DNA from: an uncultured Bacteroidota bacterium
GTDB lineage: Bacteria; Bacteroidota; Bacteroidia; Bacteroidales; F082
DNA: 64,000 nucleotides
Direction of reading: 5' to 3'
Assembly (NCBI GenBank): GCA_913009685.1
Contig: CAJVXP010000004.1
Span: 40,527 to 104,526 of the forward strand
In this document: piece after piece, positions 17,737-27,226 of the stretch
Layout: each line of letters opens with the position of its first letter
How positions within the stretch are numbered: the stretch's first letter is position 1
The notes under the pieces: model-generated
Database searches by the model: none
What the model saw: only the letters and a program-made list of their open reading frames with translations
Told to the model about the DNA's origin: nothing
Made by a program: the position numbers and the translations under genes

Positions 17737-18614
17737 CTTACCGCTTTCAGCAAATACTGCGTTGCCTCGGCCATAATGAAGTTGTGGCTTTTCTTGTGTA
17801 GCATGGTTAGTTCCTGCAATAGCCTCCGGATGATAGCTTTGTTTTCGCAGGGCAGAAAAAAACTTTCCTGTTCTTTAATTTTCAGCTGCCGGATAAACAG
17901 TTCTATTTCGCTTTTTCTGAAAACAGCTCCTTTGTTAAACGGATTTAAATAAAACAAAACATCCTCTTCGCGGTAGTCGGCCACGGGTTTAGGTAATGTG
18001 TTGCCGTTCATGTAGGCCAGAATGAGATGTTTGGGAAGGTTTACTCCAAACATTGGGATGTTCAGCCGCTGCACAATAATCAGATAAAGCAATGCCATAG
18101 AAAGAGGGTTTCCTTTTTGCATGCGCAGCACATTTCCGAGCAAATATGGTGGCAAAACAGGCTTTTTCCCCTGCAACGCATCAAACCGATGCACATCATA
18201 AAAAACATGGTTCACCACTCTGATTTTTTCTAAAGCTGTCAGCTCGCTGTTCATTTCTACCCAAATATCGCGATACAGCTTATCAACCTGCTTTTTCATG
18301 CTTTCTTTTTCATCTTCCGGTGAATGAAAACCGGAAATCAGCATCCAGGCCTCCAACAAATCATGGCTGTCGTGTTCTGCCCAGGATTTCAGTTTTGCAA
18401 AAACATCTTCCACCCGGATGGCGTTCATAATTTTTTCGATGCGTGCAGATTCTTTTGGAGCCAGTATGTTGTTGTCCGCCTCTTCGAGCAGCGGGAGCGC
18501 ATCGACGCCCATGGTAATAATACGTGTCCGGATGGCAGCATAAACCTGCTCATCAGGCTCGTCCAACAGCTGTATCAGCGCAGACAGTTCTTTCGTGAAA
18601 TTCTTTTCGGGCAT
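17733..18614 (-). CDS. SirB1-family transglutaminase-like protein
   Basis: 293 residues. The centre contains the transglutaminase-like core of the SirB1 family: [31 protein letters not shown] (in enzymatic members a cysteine stands near the serine position) and the LPKHLILAY histidine segment. The N-terminal 90 residues resemble helical repeats. The catalytic cysteine is not obvious, so a binding rather than enzymatic role is possible. It ends inside purC. Confidence 0.75.
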   Translation of the reverse strand: MPEKNFTKELSALIQLLDEPDEQVYAAIRTRIITMGVDALPLLEEADNNILAPKESARIEKIMNAIRVEDVFAKLKSWAEHDSHDLLEAWMLISGFHSPEDEKESMKKQVDKLYRDIWVEMNSELTALEKIRVVNHVFYDVHRFDALQGKKPVLPPYLLGNVLRMQKGNPLSMALLYLIIVQRLNIPMFGVNLPKHLILAYMNGNTLPKPVADYREEDVLFYLNPFNKGAVFRKSEIELFIRQLKIKEQESFFLPCENKAIIRRLLQELTMLHKKSHNFIMAEATQYLLKAVS

Positions 18615-18684
18615 AGCTCCGGTATTATTCCTGCACTAAAATTACAGTTTTGAAAAAGGGAAACGCCGCGAAGACAAAAATGTT

Positions 18685-19983
18685 TTAAACAATTTTTATT
18701 AAAAAGTAATTCTTTTTGCCCTTTTGTACGATAACGTACCGGTTGTTAAGTAAATCAGTACTACTCAGCTGGTAATTTTCGTCCACTCTGTTTTTGTTTA
18801 TCATAACTGCCCGGTCTTTCAGCATGCGGCGGGCTTCACCGTTCGATTTGAAAATACCGGTTTTTGCAGCGAGGAAGTCCAGCAAACCGATACCCATATC
18901 AAACTCCGAACGCTGCACTTCCGGTTGTGGAACGCCTTTAAAAACGTTTAACAGCATGCGCTCATCTAATTTTTTCAGGGTTTCTGTAGTGCCTTTCCCG
19001 AAAAGAATCTGAGAAGCTTCCACAGCGGCTTCATAGTCTGCTTTGGAGTGGACACGTGTGGTAATATCCTGTGCCAATGTCTTCTGCAAAATACGTAAAT
19101 GGGGTGCTTCCCCGTGCTCTTTTATAAGTTGTTCAATCTCTTTCTGCGACAGCAGAGTGAAGATTTTGATGTATTTCTTCGCATCCTCATCCGACACATT
19201 CAGCCAGAACTGATAAAATTCGTAAGGGCTTGTTCGTTCGGGATCGAGCCATACGTTGCCGCTTTCTGTTTTTCCGAATTTGCCGCCATCGGCTTTGGTA
19301 ATCAGCGGACAAGTCAGGGCGAAAGCCTCGTTTTCGTGCCCCAGTTTCCGGCGAATCAGCTCTGTGCCGGTGGTGATATTACCCCACTGGTCGGCGCCGC
19401 CCATTTGCAGTTTGCAGTTTTCGTGTTCATACAAATATAAAAAGTCGTAGCCCTGCACCAGTTGATAGGAAAATTCTGTAAACGACATCCCCGTTTTACT
19501 GTCGGCACCAATGCGTTTCTTCACCGATTCTTTGGCCATCATATAGTTCACCGTGATGTGTTTGCCAATGTCGCGGATAAACTCCAGAAAAGTGAAATTT
19601 TTCATCCAGTCGTAGTTGTTCACCAGCAGAGCCCGGTTTTCCACATCACTTTCAAAATCAAGAAATTTTGCCAGCTGTTTTTTGAGTTCATTTTCATTTT
19701 TCCGCAAGGTGGCTTCATCTAACAGGCTGCGTTCCTGTGATTTCCCGGACGGATCCCCAATCATTCCGGTAGCGCCCCCCACCAGAGCAATGGGGCGATG
19801 TCCGGCAAGTTGTAGATGTTTCAACATCATAACACCGACCAAATGACCGATATGTAGCGAGTCGGCTGTGGGGTCAATCCCCACATAACCCGATGTCATG
19901 TTTTTGTTCATGTATTCCTCGGTTCCCGGCATAACATCGTGAATCATACCGCGCCAGCGTAACTCTTCAACAAAATTCTTCAT
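18685..19983 (-). CDS. tyrS: Tyrosyl-tRNA synthetase
   Basis: 432 residues, class I aminoacyl-tRNA synthetase. The HIGH motif appears as LHIGHL near residue 42 and the KMSKS motif as KFGKTESG near residue 232, as in the bacterial TyrS group. The C-terminal S4-like RNA-binding domain follows ([21 protein letters not shown]). The ATG at 19983 is preferred over a GTG one codon upstream. I see no T-box leader. A -7 box lies 21 bases upstream. Confidence 0.97.
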   Translation of the reverse strand: MKNFVEELRWRGMIHDVMPGTEEYMNKNMTSGYVGIDPTADSLHIGHLVGVMMLKHLQLAGHRPIALVGGATGMIGDPSGKSQERSLLDEATLRKNENELKKQLAKFLDFESDVENRALLVNNYDWMKNFTFLEFIRDIGKHITVNYMMAKESVKKRIGADSKTGMSFTEFSYQLVQGYDFLYLYEHENCKLQMGGADQWGNITTGTELIRRKLGHENEAFALTCPLITKADGGKFGKTESGNVWLDPERTSPYEFYQFWLNVSDEDAKKYIKIFTLLSQKEIEQLIKEHGEAPHLRILQKTLAQDITTRVHSKADYEAAVEASQILFGKGTTETLKKLDERMLLNVFKGVPQPEVQRSEFDMGIGLLDFLAAKTGIFKSNGEARRMLKDRAVMINKNRVDENYQLSSTDLLNNRYVIVQKGKKNYFLIKIV

Positions 19984-20003
19984 CACGTATCAACAATTTC
20001 CGG

Positions 20004-20011
20004 CAAAAATA
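20004..20011 (-). promoter_or_regulatory. -7 box (TATTTTTG) for tyrS
   Basis: Minus-strand TATTTTTG fits TAnnTTTG and lies 21 bases before the tyrS ATG. Confidence 0.65.
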
Positions 20012-20153
20012 GGGATTTGCCTTGATTTGTAAGGGGGGGTCGACAATAAATCGTTTAAAACGAGCTGAATGACGATGATAAAAAAGTAATTTCTGTATCT
20101 ATGGTTGTGATTTTCTGCTATATTAGCAACCGATTCAGGATAAATTATTGTTT

Positions 20154-21467
20154 ATGAAGAACAAGCCGGTTAGTCACTTTGGTATTTCCAAATTCATCAA
20201 TCAGGAAACCATTGGTGGTGTTTTGTTGATCTTTGCAACTATTGTTGCTCTGTTTTGGGCAAACTCTTCCTACTATTCTTCTTATCATTATTTATGGTAC
20301 GAGTTAAAAGCAGGTTTCACCTGGGGTGATTTTAAACTCATTGGGTCGCTGCATCACTGGATTAATGACGGGCTGATGGCATTGTTCTTTTTTACGGTAG
20401 GTCTGGAAATAAAAAGGGAAATTATCGGTGGGGAACTCTCTTCTGTAAAAAAGGCTTCGTTACCCATTATGGCTGCTGTTGGCGGAATGGTTATTCCTGC
20501 CGTGGTTTATTCGCTCGTCGTGATAAACAAACCGGAACTGATGCATGGTTGGGGTGTTCCTGTGGCCACCGACATTGCTTTTGCCCTGGGTCTTTTGGCC
20601 ATGTTGGGAAAAAGAGTCAATATCCAATTGAAGATTTTTTTGACAGCGCTTGCCATTGCCGATGATCTCGGCGCTATTCTTGTAATTGCCATTTTTTATA
20701 CCAATGCCATTGATTTTAAAGAGCTGTTTACTGCCGCTGTTTTTATGATTGTACTTATTGTTGCCAATTATGCCGGTGTCAGGCGTGCACTTTTTTATGC
20801 TGTTGTGGGCTTTTCGGGCGTATGGCTCTCTTTCCTTTTTTCGGGCGTCCATGCTACCGTTGCCGGTGTTCTCATTGCGCTGACCATTCCGGCACGGACT
20901 AAAATTGATGAGGACACCTATATCTCCAAACTGGAGAAACTGTTGCATAAATTCAGAAGAGAAAATCCGAACAACAATCCGTTGCTTACCAAAGAGCAGT
21001 CACACCTGGTTGAAGAAATTGATAAGGTGAATGATAAAGCGCAAACGCCATTGCAAAAGCTGGAATATTTTCTTCATCCCATCACCACCTATTTTATTTT
21101 GCCGGTTTTTGCCCTCGCAAATGCAGGAGTCCGTGTCGAAGGAAATATTTTCGATCTGATGTTTCATCCCATTGCCATTGCCATTATTCTGGGATTGGTA
21201 CTGGGAAAATTCATCGGCATTTCGCTCTTTTCCAGACTTATGGTTAAATTTAAACTGGCCACACTACCCGAAGGAGTCAGCTGGAAACAAATTTACGGGG
21301 TGGCTCTTTTGGCGGGGATTGGTTTTACCATGTCTATTTTTATTTCCGAGCTGGCTTTTAGCAATGAAGCTTTTAAGCAAATTGCCAAAGTGGGAATTAT
21401 GACCGCTTCTGTTATTGCGGCTGTGTTTGGGATGAGCTGGCTGGCATTAACCTCTAAAAAAGAGTGA
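20154..21467 (+). CDS. nhaA: Na+/H+ antiporter NhaA
   Basis: 437 residues, about 12 transmembrane helices. Family signatures include GLMALFFFTVGLEIKREI, the discontinuous-helix/ion-binding region GWGVPVATDIAFALG, and ALAIADDLGAILVIA with the paired aspartates of the sodium site. It exports sodium or lithium for protons. The ATG at 20154 is chosen; an in-frame TTG lies six bases upstream. A single-gene unit ending in a strong terminator. Confidence 0.96.
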   Translation: MKNKPVSHFGISKFINQETIGGVLLIFATIVALFWANSSYYSSYHYLWYELKAGFTWGDFKLIGSLHHWINDGLMALFFFTVGLEIKREIIGGELSSVKKASLPIMAAVGGMVIPAVVYSLVVINKPELMHGWGVPVATDIAFALGLLAMLGKRVNIQLKIFLTALAIADDLGAILVIAIFYTNAIDFKELFTAAVFMIVLIVANYAGVRRALFYAVVGFSGVWLSFLFSGVHATVAGVLIALTIPARTKIDEDTYISKLEKLLHKFRRENPNNNPLLTKEQSHLVEEIDKVNDKAQTPLQKLEYFLHPITTYFILPVFALANAGVRVEGNIFDLMFHPIAIAIILGLVLGKFIGISLFSRLMVKFKLATLPEGVSWKQIYGVALLAGIGFTMSIFISELAFSNEAFKQIAKVGIMTASVIAAVFGMSWLALTSKKE

Positions 21468-21573
21468 GGCCCGGATAAATCTCACCATTAAATTAACAAC
21501 CCCGAATGCGACTACCCCAAAGTTAGCTTGTTGGGTTTACTTTTAAAAATGTCTTGGGGGTAACAGAATTATT

Positions 21574-21606
21574 GAAGTTGTTTAAAGTTTTACTTTAAAC
21601 AGCTTC
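21574..21606 (+). repeat. 33-base hairpin between nhaA and the S41 protease gene
   Basis: GAAGTTGTTTAAAGT (21574-21588) and ACTTTAAACAGCTTC (21592-21606) form a 15-bp stem with one G-U pair and a three-base loop. It is not followed by a T-run, so it is not a normal terminator; it could be a 3'-end stabiliser or an operator. Confidence 0.6.
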
Positions 21607-21645
21607 TATTACCGGTATATTCACCGAAATATAATTATTCATAAA

Positions 21646-21683
21646 AGAAAACCCCCTTTCGCAAGGGAAGGTTTTCTATTCTT
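21646..21683 (+). terminator. Rho-independent terminator of nhaA
   Basis: AGAAAACC...CCCTT pairs with AAGGG...GGTTTTCT around a TCGC loop, followed by a T-rich tail. The tail runs straight into the -7 box of the next gene. Confidence 0.85.
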
Positions 21684-21690
21684 ATATTTG
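21683..21690 (+). promoter_or_regulatory. -7 box (TATATTTG) for the S41 protease
   Basis: TATATTTG fits TAnnTTTG, 23 bases before the ATG. Confidence 0.65.
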
Positions 21691-21713
21691 CATCTTCTTC
21701 AAAATTATCGGTC

Positions 21714-23351
21714 ATGACCAAAAGGCAAAGAAATTATCATGTTTATCTGCCCATAGCTTTTGCGCTGGTGCTTATTTCAGGCATTATTCTCGGATTTTTA
21801 CTGCAAAACAATACCTCTCCGCATCGTGGTATTTCTTTCATTACCGGAAGCAGACCGGCTTACCACAAAGTGGATGAGATTATCCGTTATGTGGACAATA
21901 ATTATGTAGATTCGGTAAACCAGGAGCATTTGGAAACCGATGCTGTCAAAGGGATGATGAACGACCTGGATCCACACTCACAATACATTACGGCTGCTGA
22001 ATTTGATGCTATGAACGATCCGTTACGGGGAAGTTTTCAGGGAATAGGCATTAGCTTTCGTATTGAAAAAGATACTATCATGGTTATAAATCCGATTCCG
22101 GGAGGACCATCGGAGAAAGTCGGGCTGATGGCCGGCGACCGCATTGTGAAGGTAAACGATACGCTCATCGCAGGCGTGCATGTTACCAACAATATGGCTA
22201 TGCATAAACTGAAAGGGGAAAAAGGAACCAAAGTAAAGGTAACCATATACCGGCGCGGCGTTCCCAAACTCCTTCATTTCACTATTACCAGAGGCATCAT
22301 CCCAACTTACAGTCTCGACATTGCTTATATGGTCAACAAGCAGCTGGGTTACATTAAGCTGAATAAATTTTCTGCCACCACTTATGAAGAGTTTGACCGG
22401 GCAGTGAAAAAGCTGAAGAAAGAGGGAATGAAAAAGCTCATTCTTGATTTACGTAACAATCCGGGCGGTTATCTTGATGCGGCTATTCGGGTGGCCGATG
22501 AGTTTCTTCCCAAAGGAAAGATTATTGTGTTCACCAAAGGCCTTCACCGGCCAAAGACAGTTGCTTTGTCCACAAGCAAAGGACAGTTGAAACATACCGA
22601 TGTGGCTGTTTTAATTAACGAAGGAACCGCTTCGGCAGCCGAAATTGTTACCGGCGCCTTGCAAGACAACGATATCGGTGTTGTGATTGGTCGTCGTTCG
22701 TTTGGAAAAGGACTGGTGCAGGAACAAATCAGGCTGCCCGATGGCTCGGCTTTGCGGTTGACCGTAGCCCGCTACTATACACCCACCGGACGCTGTATCC
22801 AGAAACCGTATAAAAAAGATGATTTCACGGCTTATTATTCCGAAGCTTACCACCGTTATCTTGATGGCGAAATGCAACATCCGGACAGTATTAAATTTAA
22901 CGACTCGTTGAAATTTGTTACCCCCAAAGGAAAAGTGGTTTACGGCGGCGGCGGCATTATGCCGGATATTTATGTTCCGCTTGCCACGGATACTATTCAT
23001 TCTTTTTATAATATCCTCGCTAACAAGGGAATGATTTATCAGTTTGCCTTTGAATATACCGATAACCATCGCGCGCCATTACGTAAATTCAAGAACTTTG
23101 AAATTTTCGACAAGGGATTTAACATGAGTAACAAAGAGTATCAGGATTTGGTGGCTTATGCCAAAGAGAAAGGAATCACCGAAAGTCCCCGGAAAGTCAG
23201 TCTGTCGAAAAACAAAATCAAAATTCTTTTTAAAGCTTATGTGGGCAGGAATATTTTAAACGAGAAAGGATTTTACCCTATTTATCATGAAATAGATCCT
23301 GTTTTCAAAAAAGCGGTACAGGTGATGGACAAACGGCATGTGGATGATTAA
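21714..23351 (+). CDS. S41-family C-terminal processing peptidase
   Basis: 545 residues. An N-terminal membrane anchor/signal (about 9-30), a helical region, a PDZ domain (about 100-190, GIGISFRIEKDTIMV ... GLMAGDRIVKVNDT) and the S41 protease core. The catalytic serine lies in GTASAAEIVTGAL and the general-base lysine in SFGKGLVQ. CtpA-type proteases trim or degrade periplasmic proteins. The C-terminal 130 residues are a lineage-specific extension of unknown role. Confidence 0.93.
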   Translation: MTKRQRNYHVYLPIAFALVLISGIILGFLLQNNTSPHRGISFITGSRPAYHKVDEIIRYVDNNYVDSVNQEHLETDAVKGMMNDLDPHSQYITAAEFDAMNDPLRGSFQGIGISFRIEKDTIMVINPIPGGPSEKVGLMAGDRIVKVNDTLIAGVHVTNNMAMHKLKGEKGTKVKVTIYRRGVPKLLHFTITRGIIPTYSLDIAYMVNKQLGYIKLNKFSATTYEEFDRAVKKLKKEGMKKLILDLRNNPGGYLDAAIRVADEFLPKGKIIVFTKGLHRPKTVALSTSKGQLKHTDVAVLINEGTASAAEIVTGALQDNDIGVVIGRRSFGKGLVQEQIRLPDGSALRLTVARYYTPTGRCIQKPYKKDDFTAYYSEAYHRYLDGEMQHPDSIKFNDSLKFVTPKGKVVYGGGGIMPDIYVPLATDTIHSFYNILANKGMIYQFAFEYTDNHRAPLRKFKNFEIFDKGFNMSNKEYQDLVAYAKEKGITESPRKVSLSKNKIKILFKAYVGRNILNEKGFYPIYHEIDPVFKKAVQVMDKRHVDD

Positions 23352-23450
23352 TGATTGAGTATTTTAATTTCATTATTAGTCTGTTTTTTGGCAGAAAATC
23401 ATATGTCTTGGTTAAGTTGATAAAGATTGAAAGGATTGATTGACAACACC

Positions 23451-23542
23451 ATTCAATCTCATTCAATCTCATTCAATCCCTTTTCAATCTCATTCAATCC
23501 CTTTTCAATCTCATTCAATCCCTTTTCAATCTCATTCAATCT
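23451..23542. repeat. 21-bp tandem repeat, about four copies
   Basis: The unit TTTTCAATCTCATTCAATCC(C) repeats with exact 21-bp period from about 23481, preceded by shorter ATTCAATCTC units. A word in the opposite orientation (GATTGAAAGGATTGATTG, near 23426-23443) lies just upstream, so the array could fold back. It sits between two convergent genes. Confidence 0.85.
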
Positions 23543-23561
23543 CCTTTCTTGCTTATCCGGG

Positions 23562-24554
23562 TTAGAGGGAAAGCAGCCGTTTCGCTTCACGAATGATGAA
23601 ATCTTCATCCTGATTCATCATGCATTGAAAATGCCCTTTGGGACACTTTTTGTAGCCTATTTTGCTACAGGGACGGCATTTAAGATTTTCCACCTGTGCT
23701 ATTACAATCTTGTTCTCTTCGCCCGGCTCGTAAGGATACATGCCGAATTCAGGGACGGTATTTCCCCAAATACTAATGACAGGTTTCTTAAAAGCGGCAG
23801 CAATATGCATCAATCCCGTGTCGTTGGTTATCACCAAAGCGGCCTGCCGTATAAGAGACGATGATTGGTGCAGGTTAAGGCGGCCACAGGCATTCAGAAC
23901 ACGGTCGTGCGAGCACATTTCTTTTATCTGCTCTGCAGTTTCACGGTCCTCTTTTCCCCCCAACAAAACCACCGGATGTTGTAAACAACTGATAATAGCA
24001 GCTGCTTTTTGAGCAGGGAATATTTTAGTATAATGCTTACCCCCAACGGCAAAGGCAACAAAAGCCTTTTTCTTTAAAAGAGGATAATTATTTAAATCCG
24101 CATAATTTTTTTCAGGGATGAAATAATCCAGCCCCTTTCCATCGTTTTTCGCGCCAAGCGATTCTACTGCCTGAAAATAACGGTCAACAATGTGTTCTTT
24201 TGGCAATCGGTTAATTTTGAAATTAACCATCAGCCATTTTTCAGTATTAACTTTGGGAAAAGAGGCCGAAGGCTTTCTCAGAGCTCTTTTTATTTGAAAC
24301 GAGCGCAGGTTTTTGTGGAGGTCAACAACAAAGTCAAAATCTTCCTTGCGAAGTTGTGGAATTACTTCATCTAATTTTTCCCGGAAAGTATGCACCCGAT
24401 CCACATAAGGAGAAGTATCGAAAATCGACCGGTATGTTTCTTTGGTAAGAATATGAATTTGGCAATTGAGCTGGGTTTTTAATGCTCTGATAACGGGCGT
24501 TGTGAGGATAATGTCGCCAATGGAGCTAAAACGAATGAGCAGGATTTTTTTCAA
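23562..24554 (-). CDS. Glycosyltransferase family 9 (heptosyltransferase-like)
   Basis: 330 residues. The start MKKILLIRFSSIGDIILTTP is typical of GT9/ADP-heptose:LPS heptosyltransferases. The C-terminal donor-binding region shows ITNDTGLMHIAAAFKKPVISIWG, with the D-x-GxxH-x-A motif. It most likely adds a sugar to the lipopolysaccharide core at the cytoplasmic face. A cysteine cluster near the C-terminus (CRPCSKIGYKKCPKGHFQC) is common in this subgroup. The acceptor is unknown. Confidence 0.88.
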   Translation of the reverse strand: MKKILLIRFSSIGDIILTTPVIRALKTQLNCQIHILTKETYRSIFDTSPYVDRVHTFREKLDEVIPQLRKEDFDFVVDLHKNLRSFQIKRALRKPSASFPKVNTEKWLMVNFKINRLPKEHIVDRYFQAVESLGAKNDGKGLDYFIPEKNYADLNNYPLLKKKAFVAFAVGGKHYTKIFPAQKAAAIISCLQHPVVLLGGKEDRETAEQIKEMCSHDRVLNACGRLNLHQSSSLIRQAALVITNDTGLMHIAAAFKKPVISIWGNTVPEFGMYPYEPGEENKIVIAQVENLKCRPCSKIGYKKCPKGHFQCMMNQDEDFIIREAKRLLSL

Positions 24555-24735
24555 GACTTTCCTTTTTGCAAAGTTATGGAAATCGTTGAAAAGATTTTAT
24601 GTTTGGATTTGTTTTTTGACGCTGTCGCGGATATTGCTTTCCGGCCTCATGGGCCTGAGGGTTTTCAATCCGGAGAGAAAGAAACTTTGCCGTATTGTTG
24701 TTAACCTGACAATTTCGCTATTTCCCAAATAGTAT

Positions 24736-24743
24736 TATTTTTG
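24736..24743 (+). promoter_or_regulatory. -7 box (TATTTTTG) for the M20 hydrolase-mtnA operon
   Basis: TATTTTTG fits TAnnTTTG and is 19 bases before the GTG start, giving a very short leader and supporting that start. The 207 bases between the divergent GT9 and M20 genes hold no convincing gene. Confidence 0.6.
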
Positions 24744-24761
24744 TGAGAAACAAAAAAGACA

Positions 24762-25952
24762 GTGTTTGAAATTAAGAAAATAAAAACCAATGTTGCAGCT
24801 ATAGCCGGAGAGTTGGTGGATATTCGCCGGCATCTGCATGCTCATCCCGAGCTGAGCTTTGAGGAGGAAAAAACCGCCGCATACATTTCGGAACTCCTCA
24901 CCTCATGGGGCATCGAACATCAGACAAATGTGGCGGGACATGGAATTACAGGGCTTATCAAAGGCCGGAATCCGGAGAAAAAAGTCGTAGCGCTCAGGGC
25001 TGACATTGATGCGTTGCCGATTGCGGAAGAGAATAAGGTTCCTTACAAATCGTTGAACTACGGCGTAATGCATGCCTGCGGTCATGATGTACACACCACC
25101 TGCCTGTTGGGTGCAGTAAAAATTCTTAACGAACGAAAATCCGATTTTGAAGGAACTATAAAATTTATTTTTCAGCCGGCAGAAGAAAAGCTTCCGGGCG
25201 GCGCTATAAAAATGATTGAAGCCGGCGTACTGGAAAATCCCCGCGTGGATGCTATTCTCGGACAACACGTTTATCCCGGCCTTGAAGTGGGAAAAGTTGG
25301 CTTTTGTAATGGCAGGTACATGGCTTCAGGCGATGAAATCAACCTTTTTATTCGCGGAAAAGGCGGTCATGCAGCCATGCCGAACGAAATTGATGACACG
25401 GTTTTGGCCATGGCCGAAATCATTGTCTCGCTGCAAAGTATTGTCAGCAGAAAATCACCGCCGGCGACTCCTTCCGTACTATCATTTGGAAAAGTAACGG
25501 CAGCGGGAGCTACTAATATTATTCCTTCGGAGGTTATCGTACGGGGAACTTTCAGAACGTTTGATGAAACCTGGAGAGTAAAAGCGCATTGGCTTATCAA
25601 AGAAACCGCAGTGTCCGTTGCCCGCGCCCACGGTTGCACCTGCGAGGTGGTTATTGATAGTGGCTATCCTTTTCTGGAAAACAATCCGGAGATTACCGGC
25701 ATTGCAAGGAAGGCTGCGGAAGAGTATCTCGGAAAAGAAAATGTTGTGAATTTGGATATCCGGATGACTGCGGAGGATTTTGCCCATTTTGCTCAGCAGG
25801 TTCCCGCCTGTTTTTACCGGCTTGGCACGCAAAACGAAGCCTCGGATATTACTTCCGGATTGCATACTCCACACTTTGATGTGGACGAAAAAAGCCTGGA
25901 AACGGGTACCGGACTTCTGGTCTGGGAAAGTTTACAACAACTAAAATTGTAG
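24762..25952 (+). CDS. M20-family metal-dependent amidohydrolase
   Basis: 396 residues with a GTG start (no upstream ATG exists in frame). It belongs to the M20D amidohydrolase/carboxypeptidase group, which cleaves N-acyl amino acids. Motifs are RRHLHAHPELSFEE, the metal ligands of MHACGHDVHTTCLLG, and FQPAEEKLPGGA; a dimerisation domain follows (GGHAAMPNEIDDTV), then TAEDFAHF. It lies three bases upstream of mtnA. Substrate unknown; this is not the YgeY type associated with purine-degradation clusters. Confidence 0.92.
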   Translation: MFEIKKIKTNVAAIAGELVDIRRHLHAHPELSFEEEKTAAYISELLTSWGIEHQTNVAGHGITGLIKGRNPEKKVVALRADIDALPIAEENKVPYKSLNYGVMHACGHDVHTTCLLGAVKILNERKSDFEGTIKFIFQPAEEKLPGGAIKMIEAGVLENPRVDAILGQHVYPGLEVGKVGFCNGRYMASGDEINLFIRGKGGHAAMPNEIDDTVLAMAEIIVSLQSIVSRKSPPATPSVLSFGKVTAAGATNIIPSEVIVRGTFRTFDETWRVKAHWLIKETAVSVARAHGCTCEVVIDSGYPFLENNPEITGIARKAAEEYLGKENVVNLDIRMTAEDFAHFAQQVPACFYRLGTQNEASDITSGLHTPHFDVDEKSLETGTGLLVWESLQQLKL

Positions 25953-25955
25953 CCC

Positions 25956-26999
25956 ATGCTCGTTGGAGATAAACCATACCAAACCGTCTGGATGGAAGGG
26001 ACTTCCGTTTTTATGATTCAGCAAAATCTTTTGCCGTTTCAGTTTCAAATTTATGAATGTAAAACTTATTGGGATACCTGCATAGCCATCACCGACATGA
26101 TTGTGCGTGGCGCAGGTGCCATTGGTGCAGCCGCCGGCTTTGCCATGGCACAGGCCTTTTTGTCTATCAATACCAAAGAGCGGTTGAAGATGATTCGTGA
26201 GGCACGCAGCGACATTGAAAACACGCGTCCTACGGCGAAAAACCTGTTTTATGCCGTTGACAGAGTTTATCGTGCCGGATTGGAATCAACAGAAAAAGCG
26301 GTGGATGAAGCACAAGCGGTAGCCCATGAAGATGCAACGTTCTCCAAAGCCATCGGTGTTTACGGCAGCGAGCTGATTCATGAAAAAGCCAATATCCTGA
26401 CGCATTGCAATGCGGGATGGCTGGCATTTGTGGATTATGGAACCGCTCTGGCGCCGGTTTATCTCGCTAAACGGCAGGGGAAAAAAGTATTTGTATATGT
26501 GGACGAAACCCGTCCCCGCGGACAGGGCGGACGACTGACTGCCTGGGAACTGAAGAACGACGACATTCCGCACGTCATTATCCCCGACAATGCCGCTGCC
26601 TTGCTCATGGCACAGGGCAAAATAGATATGGTTATCACCGGTGCCGACCGTATTGCCGCCAACGGTGATACAGCCAATAAAATCGGAACCATGGGTCGCG
26701 CCATTCTTGCCAAAGAGTTTGGCGTTCCGTTTTACATTGCTGCGCCCACTTCCACTTTTGATATGGAATGTGTCACCGGCAAAGAGATTCCTCTTGAAGA
26801 GCGCTCGCAGGATGAGGTACTTTATCAGGTGGGTACCGACGATAACGGAAATTTGGTGAAAGTGCTGGTTTGTTCGCCCGGTTCAGGAGCTTACAACCCC
26901 GCTTTTGACGTAACTCCGGCCAAATATATCACCGGCATCATTACCGAAAAAGGCATTGTAAAAGCCGATAAGTTATCCATCAAAAAGCTGATAGGTTAA
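25956..26999 (+). CDS. mtnA: S-methyl-5-thioribose-1-phosphate isomerase
   Basis: 347 residues. Isomerises methylthioribose-1-phosphate to the ribulose form in methionine salvage. Signature segments are IVRGAGAIGAAAGFAMA, LTHCNAGWLAFVDYGTALAPV (active-site cysteine) and ITGADRIAANGDTANKIGT (catalytic aspartate). No other salvage gene is nearby. Related eIF2B-like sugar-phosphate isomerases cannot be fully excluded. A stem-loop overlaps the stop codon. Confidence 0.93.
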   Translation: MLVGDKPYQTVWMEGTSVFMIQQNLLPFQFQIYECKTYWDTCIAITDMIVRGAGAIGAAAGFAMAQAFLSINTKERLKMIREARSDIENTRPTAKNLFYAVDRVYRAGLESTEKAVDEAQAVAHEDATFSKAIGVYGSELIHEKANILTHCNAGWLAFVDYGTALAPVYLAKRQGKKVFVYVDETRPRGQGGRLTAWELKNDDIPHVIIPDNAAALLMAQGKIDMVITGADRIAANGDTANKIGTMGRAILAKEFGVPFYIAAPTSTFDMECVTGKEIPLEERSQDEVLYQVGTDDNGNLVKVLVCSPGSGAYNPAFDVTPAKYITGIITEKGIVKADKLSIKKLIG

Positions 27000-27027
27000 C
27001 CAGAAAGATTTGTGAATCTTCCTGGTT
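26998..27027 (+). terminator. Stem-loop at the end of mtnA
   Basis: AACCAGAAAGAT pairs imperfectly with ATCTTCCTGGTT (11 of 12). There is no T-run, so this may be a 3'-end-protecting hairpin rather than a classic terminator. Confidence 0.5.
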
Positions 27028-27157
27028 ATCATCTCTGAAATAGTGTTCCTTTGTTTATCTGCTAAATGTTTCGTTTTTCAGCTTTTATGACGGAGGATAA
27101 GATGTAAACTTCATCATCAGATTCAAAAGGGAAGACTTTTTTTCTGATTCTGCCACG

Positions 27158-27176
27158 AATTTATTAGAAGTCCCCT
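27158..27176. repeat. Solo TIR-like motif
   Basis: AATTTATTAGAAGTCCCCT matches the right-hand inverted repeat of the 37072 element. I could not find a convincing partner end within 200 bases, so this may be a decayed copy. Confidence 0.5.
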
Positions 27177-27226
27177 GGAATATTCTTTTGCATAAAGAAA
27201 GTGAAATGAATTTCCTGTTGCTTTTT

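Noticed and set aside
18685..20030. T-box leader for tyrS or trpS
   Set aside because: Both leaders are only 10-20 bases from the -7 box, leaving no space for a T-box, and the T-box sequence is absent.
23451..23542. CRISPR array
   Set aside because: The repeats are contiguous with no unique spacers and there are no cas genes.
24466..24732. 88-codon plus-strand frame between the GT9 and M20 genes
   Set aside because: Its first third is antisense to the GT9 gene and the rest overlaps the M20 promoter region; composition looks accidental.
24762..25952. M20 hydrolase as the YgeY member of the purine cluster
   Set aside because: It is 17 kb from the hydroxylase and its motifs fit the M20D amidohydrolase group; it is operonic with mtnA instead.
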